This document shows, in pieces, positions 59,201 through 64,000 of a stretch of 64,000 nucleotides of DNA. The notes under the pieces are model-generated. The model searched no databases. It was not told where the DNA came from and worked only from the letters and a program-made list of their open reading frames with translations. Source of the DNA: Watersipora subatra (taxonomy: Eukaryota; Bryozoa; Gymnolaemata; Cheilostomatida; Watersiporidae); contig NC_088717.1 in NCBI RefSeq assembly GCF_963576615.1, positions 50,569,026-50,633,025 on the forward strand, in the 5' to 3' direction. Numbering within the stretch: position 1 is the stretch's first letter; every line of letters begins with the position of its first letter. A program made the translations under genes and the position numbers.

Positions 59201-59937
59201 ATAATGTTCTGGAGTAATTGTCAAAATACCTCGGGCACTTCTAACCAAGGAGAAAAGATAAATTGCTGCCGTCAGAGCATTAGTTTCTCAGGATATACCA
59301 GTTGAGATTCTTAGTAATGAAGTTGTGAAGATAACAAACAGACAAACTAACTAATAGCAAACTAAAAAGCTTCTTCTCTTCAGCTACACCATCTTGACAT
59401 TAAAACTATTTCTTTTTCTATTAATAAAATATACACTCTATCAGGCTCGGTTTACTTCAACCGCGTTATCTCAGTTGCCTCTGAATCATCACATCTTTGT
59501 AAGATTATAAAGAACTATTTGCTATATTTAATTTCTGTTTTTAGTTCTACAGGTTCGGAACTTCAATATGAGGCTCAGTTCAAAAGGAATTGTGTCATTT
59601 TAAGTACTTTTACAGTAGATTGAAATTAACTAATACAGTTTAGTTAATTAATTAATACAGCTTGCTTGTGTATACAAGGTTGGCCTTGAAAGTGTTAAGG
59701 GTCCAAAAGCGCCAGATGTTGTCTCAGCATTAGTCATACATCAGTTATGTTTTACGTAGGTTAATAACAGTTAATTTGTGCAGTAATTCACACATGTTGT
59801 TCTTATAGTTATGTCCCAAAATTTTGGAAAGCCCACATCTTCTCAAGAGGCCTGTACGATTGATCAGTTTCTCATGCTCACCACTCCATGCTTTCCTGAA
59901 GGACTTGAAGTTCTATATGGCCGACTTGCCAACCGTT
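56275..59937 (+). CDS. 5' part of an unidentified secreted-protein gene (two exons seen)
   Basis: Exon 1, 56275-56374, starts ATG and encodes MREAKSYTELSISP then LLTVLLLVFA and QVEIGVNGR, a typical N-terminal signal peptide, and ends AGAC|GTAAGT in phase 1. A second exon, 59809-59937, follows TCTTATAG, is open in the matching phase, and ends CGTT|GTAAGT, again phase 1. It encodes a segment containing KPTSSQEACTIDQF, LMLTTPCFPEGLEV and LYGRLANR, with two cysteines. The join is inferred from strand and phase; exons in between cannot be excluded, and the rest would lie beyond the window. I do not recognise the family. The signal peptide points to a secreted or membrane protein. Confidence 0.55.
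56784..57095 (+). CDS. Cysteine-containing ORF of unknown status
   Basis: An open frame from just after a TAA to TAA at 57093-57095, with ATG at 56805. It encodes clustered cysteines (DNLCYDLIMCSSSHTCQSKH then C) and a lysine-rich helix-like stretch (LKLTKIQEYIDVIKKECF). It is unusual for this AT-rich DNA. It lies inside the presumed first intron of the secreted-protein gene, but its acceptor phase (CAG|T ATG) does not match that gene's first exon. It may be an alternative exon, a separate small gene or chance. No family recognised. Confidence 0.25.
   Translation, partial: PTDETCSMPTRSELVTPHDNLCYDLIMCSSSHTCQSKHCIRKLHMLAMKLLKLTKIQEYIDVIKKECFMETSMSKALRQTMTTRKQLPVPQPATALSTLASII
57100..58169. 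other. Presumed intron of the secreted-protein gene
   Basis: 57181-57426 is open in more than one frame but AT-rich at its end, so no exon is called. TTAACCCTTTGAAGCCGG at about 57850 looks like a piggyBac-type end without a located partner. Confidence 0.4.
58170..59011. mobile_element. Tigger-like MITE, family 4 (CAGTGTAACCTTGATTCTCG ends)
   Basis: Left CAGTGTAGTTGAACATCGG and right CGAGAATCAAGGTTACACTG are imperfect inverted ends; TA follows the right end. Subterminal TTCGAGAATCAA motifs repeat. It lies between the two known exons of the secreted-protein gene. Confidence 0.6.
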
Positions 59938-60194
59938 GTAAGTATTTATTAATTTCTTATTCATCCAGTTAAGATTTGGGTTCCAATTACTGATAGCCAT
60001 ACATTGCTGAAGTGATTCTTTACTTATGACGGTCATGGTTTGGCTGGTCAATTCACCAACTAGGTATTGCTGCAAGTCATAGGCTCCTTCTGAAAGTTTA
60101 TTGTAATAGTAATAATAGATATTAGTAATATAGCTTCCAATTACTATTATCTATCTTCTATCTATATATAAATTTCTCAATGTTGGTCATCCGT

Positions 60195-60545
60195 CATTGT
60201 ATATGTCCAGCTATAGCTATTAGAATCTTGGAATAAAGAATCCGTATTGAGGAAGATTTGATCTCGGACCCTTCCGTACACCAGTGCAGCTGCCTTACCG
60301 ATTCGGCCACAGAGATTGATAGACCCACTAGGCCATATATGTCGGTATATGTGAGCAAATACGATGACGCGAAGTCATGGCATACCATACGGTCATTAAA
60401 AGCCATAGTTCTTATTAGTAAGCCTACTGAAATTTTCCATTGGCAATGTGCCCGGCTAATAGCAAGTGGCAGGCAGCTTTCATTACTTCTCTTTGTTTAT
60501 AAGCTGGTTTTTAATACCCGGGCAACGCCGGGAAGCACAGCTAGT
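60195..60545 (-). repeat. tRNA-derived SINE, minus-strand copy
   Basis: On the minus strand: GCGTTGCCCGGGTATTAAAA, CTGCCACTTGCTATTAGCC, A-box-like TGGCCGAATCGG, B-box-like GGTCCGAGATCAAATC, then ATACGGATTCTTTATTCC and TAGCTATAGCTGGAC. Confidence 0.7.
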
Positions 60546-60655
60546 TATTACTATTAATGAAAAGCTCATGAATTTCCCGAATTCCAAAAAACTTATGAGC
60601 TTCTAGAGTTTTTTGGATTTTTAATTCTGTTTCAAATGAGCTTTATTTTTATATA

Positions 60656-63112
60656 CAGTGTGCTCTGGGTTATGATGATATGCAGTGTGCTCTGGGTTAT
60701 GATGTCCCTGTTATCTGATTTCTTTGCCTGACAATGTGCAACATGCCTTTTTTCCTTTGTCGTCTTATGACATTTTTTTCGTTATACGATACAGTGTACC
60801 CTCGAGATACGATGTTAATCCATTCCAAGGCTGGCATCGTATGGTGATAAGATCGTATGTCGGGGTAAAGAAACCATTGTAATTATACAATGGAAAAATG
60901 CAAGGTAAAAATCGTCCAAAATTTTATAAAAATGCGGTACATATTGAAAATTAGTAATAAAATAGTATGTTAATTTATGTTTTAGCATGTATTTTGAATT
61001 AGTTTACTGAATTTCAACTTATTATCACGAAATTTTATCCTTCATAAGTTTCTGTCTTCACTTTCATTATAAAATTTAGCGTGTCTGGTTGAAACTTTTT
61101 TCAACCAGAATTCCATAAGAAAGGCCGAGCGATGCAATTATCGAAAGCGGCCTCTCACACACCTGACCATTTAATGGCTACCAAAGAATAAAATGAAATT
61201 TTATTTACTATTATACAGGACGTACATACCTTTGGAGTTACGTGACTTTAGCTGGTACATGTAGCGAATAAAGCAGAGAGGAAGTAAAAACGTATCAATG
61301 TTAATTATGTTGCTGTACACTTGAAGGTTAATTTATTACGTAATAAAATGGAATTTTTAGCAGGCGAAAGAAAGTTGTCTAGTCCTGTCCAATTTTTCTT
61401 CTGATTTAAAAGAAAAAATGCTGGTGCAATGCAGAAAACTGCTAGCTAGCTAACGCTTGTAGAAGGATCCAGAGAAGGTGCTACAGTAGTTTTTCTTGTA
61501 TGAAACATGCACAAGAATCAATGTAACCATACGTACAAAGTTTGTACGTATTTATACACTAGAGGACAAGGCTTTAACAAGTTTCAGAAAGTAATGTGAA
61601 TGCATCAACTATCTTGAGTAGCTAGTTATATGAGTTACATACATACGATGAATTGTATTCACATAGGAGATAACAAGCTCATCTGCAAAGACATGGTTAA
61701 ACAAGAAAATGAAACAAAATCAAAAGAAAACAAATAAAATGAATAAAATATGAAAAACGTGCCACACAAAAGATAAATAATATATATTATAAATGTATTG
61801 TTTCAATGTACCATTCCACATCAGTAAATTAAACACTTGAAACATTTCTGCCAATGTTGGGGTTTTCTGTATAGATCTTCTACCTCCTTGCCCTTACTAA
61901 TTGGTTGCTCCTTTTGAATGCTGATCGCGTGCATGGCTTTCTAACTCCTTCAAATCTTCGGTCGTAAGCTTCTTCTTGTGCTTGCTTTAATGGAGTTCTT
62001 GTTTTAATAATAATTGCAAATGCTGATTGGTTGTAATCATATTCCTTGGCAATGTTAATAATACGGGTGCCTTCTTCTTATTTATGACATCCAACTTTGT
62101 TGACATAGAAATCATTTTTCCTTCGTTTTGTATTGGTCTCAGATTCCATAGCTAATGAATTAAATGTAGATACTCGTAGTTATATACGTATGCTGACTAA
62201 AAGTTTATAGTAAAAGATATTATAACGCTACAAATGAATATTTCCTCTGCCTTGAGTATTTTACACAAAATTTTCCACACGGAATTCTGACATGAGAGAA
62301 GTTGATCATCGTGTCTCTTCTAAACGTTCTGAAAATGTTTTCGGCACACTATGTTTTGGTGTCTTTTTTTATTTCGACGTGCGATATGACCACACCGACC
62401 GCCCAATTTTAACTTGGGCGAAACTTTTCTCACAATCGTATGGTGAAATAAAATTCGTATAGCGAGGTGAAGATCTCACAATGTTTGACTTCGTAAGGTG
62501 AAAAAAATCGTATATCAGGGTAATCGTATCTCGAGGGTACACTGTATTAATGAATATTTCTTTCAAAATTAAAATTTGGCAGTCGGTGTACAGATTATGT
62601 CGAAATAATGAAGATGCCGATATGCTATTTGCCGAAATCCTTCTCACAACCCCGGAAAGAGATACAATGCTTGCTCTCTCTCATTTCAGCGTTACTCATT
62701 ATAAGTTTAAATAATGAAAGTGAAATCGGAAACAAATAATTGATAACACTTTAGACGATGACAAAGTTAGAGTTTAGTGAAATACATACTAAAACCTAAG
62801 CTTAATGTGTGTGTTTAGTTAACTAAATTCATGTAAGTTAAGTTCAACATTTATGTTAAAAAGGTCACATCTGTCTCAAAGGTGACCATAATCACTAAGT
62901 ACACTAAATGCACTAAGGTTACTGCAGGTAACTATAGTTTCTAAGGTTAACACATTATTTTGTTACTAATTTTTAGTATGTACAGTACGTATATAAAATT
63001 TCAATGCTTTTTACTAGGGGATTTTCGCATTAGATAACTACAATGGGCTTCTACATCCCCTTTATGATGCTAACACTGGGATAAATTAAAATTGTATGGG
63101 GAGGGTCGACTG
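60656..63112 (+). mobile_element. Tigger/pogo-like element, family 1 copy C, split by copy B
   Basis: The right part (62547-63112) is colinear with copy A's interior and 3' end and finishes GGGTCGACTG before TA. The left part (60656-60791) is a diverged terminus starting CAGTGTGCTCTGGGTTATGA, partly duplicated. Copy B sits between the two, flanked by TA on both sides. Confidence 0.6.
60792..62544 (-). mobile_element. Tigger/pogo-like element, family 1 copy B, reverse orientation
   Basis: TA-flanked, with both ends matching copy A (CAGTGTACCCTCGAGATACG at the left; TATCTCGAGGGTACACTG at the right). The interior is colinear with copy A in reverse, including the decayed transposase start near 61890-62150. 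It is inserted into copy C of the same family. Confidence 0.75.
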
Positions 63113-63114
63113 TA

Positions 63115-64000
63115 TATGTAATTTGCATAAGCCTTTATGCATCTCTTATATAGGCGTTGCCAGTAAATATCAGTTGACAGTTTTATTGAGAACTTTTTTG
63201 AACTTTTACAGTTTAAACACAAATTTGCCTGTTCTGAAGTTTAATGTCGGTGCTTCTATCCCAACATGTAATTATAGTTTTGGAATGGTAGTCAAGAGAG
63301 CATAACTTTCTGTTTTTTCAGTTTGATCAATTGTACTGTATCAACATTTATTAAAGGGTTTGCTCTGCAATCTATGAAGATTCACTTCTGCTGTTTCCAT
63401 ATTTCTTTATGATGTTTTACTAGTTTTACTAGACATGTACATTGTAGTGCTGAAAATCTTAATAGATTTGGAAGACAAGCATACAAATTTTTTTGTACAT
63501 AATAGTATCAAAAACTGGAATTAGTCATAAAATACCGTAGAACAGATTTAGTCATGTTACTAAAAAATAAATGCATTTTTTGTATAACTTAGGCAATGCT
63601 TGACACAAATTTCCCTGTCAGACTCGATTCGAAACAACGTAAATTTGAATTGATTTGATTGAGTTCATGTTTGTGCTGTGTGTATCAAACTGATCACCTA
63701 GGAGAACACAGAAACCATTATACGGTGAGATCTGGTGCTTGACGCACTTTTGAATACTCCATGTACAGTGTACTAACAATAATTATGCTGCAGGCTGGTG
63801 ACTCCTCCAAATTAATGTCTCATGCCTAATGCTGCAACTTATCATCTCCTACCAGTTTGATAAAATAGATGGTTGGCAATACCATCGAGCAAGGGTTTCT
63901 TTTTTAGCAATTCTATATGTTATTACATTTGCTCAGTGTACGTGTATTTTAACCATGAAGCTTTAAGACAATACAACCATTTATGACAATTATTTTCAAC
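63115..64000. other. No gene recognised
   Basis: AT-rich DNA. No phase-compatible third exon of the upstream secreted-protein gene was found before the window ends. Confidence 0.4.

Overview
This window is animal nuclear DNA. It is AT-rich, with short exons behind consensus GT..AG splice sites, long introns, and many non-autonomous DNA transposons, tRNA-derived SINE-like repeats and minisatellites. Protein similarity and repeat style suit a marine invertebrate, perhaps a lophotrochozoan, but the sequence alone does not fix the phylum. There are no operons, rRNA genes or CRISPR arrays.

Three genes could be assembled exon by exon, with splice phases that agree throughout. (1) 10632-21873, minus strand: a ZNF330/NOA36-type cysteine-rich nucleolar zinc-finger protein, ten exons, about 342 residues. 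(2) 32091-44948, minus strand: a secreted S28 serine carboxypeptidase of the PRSS16/K12H4.7 group, ten exons, 491 residues, with catalytic Ser170, Asp434 and His459. (3) 47615-54246, plus strand: MEAF6/EAF6, a subunit of MYST acetyltransferase complexes, five exons, 182 residues. A fourth gene starts at 56275 with a signal-peptide exon and a phase-compatible second exon at 59809-59937; it seems to run off the right edge and was not identified.

Region by region: 1-8.9 kb is gene-poor and holds SINE-like pieces, a possible solo LTR, a perfect 96-bp-arm palindrome and a 1.1-kb TA-flanked element. 8.9-10.6 kb is a GTCACA-rich stretch and then a 41-bp minisatellite that contains the ZNF330 stop codon. 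10.6-21.9 kb is ZNF330, whose introns carry a piggyBac-like element, a Tigger-like element, a long-TIR element and several minisatellites. 21.9-32 kb is intergenic and made largely of nested TA-flanked elements, a hAT element with an 8-bp target duplication and a foldback-like element. 32-45 kb is the S28 gene. 45.0-47.45 kb is a 2.4-kb element with long inverted termini and a 9-bp target duplication, which suggests Mutator; it fills nearly all of the divergent promoter between the S28 gene and MEAF6. 47.6-54.2 kb is MEAF6; its fourth intron begins with a 45-bp array that appears to have grown from the exon 4 splice-donor junction. 54.2-64 kb holds the unidentified secreted gene and more nested elements.

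The three identified genes act in unrelated processes: nucleolar biology, peptide hydrolysis in secretory or lysosomal compartments, and chromatin acetylation. The only shared regulatory layout I see is the S28/MEAF6 head-to-head arrangement. The most unusual features are the array at the MEAF6 exon 4 donor, which leaves intron retention open for about 250 codons, the ZNF330 exon/intron segment copied into an S28 intron, and the element filling the divergent promoter.
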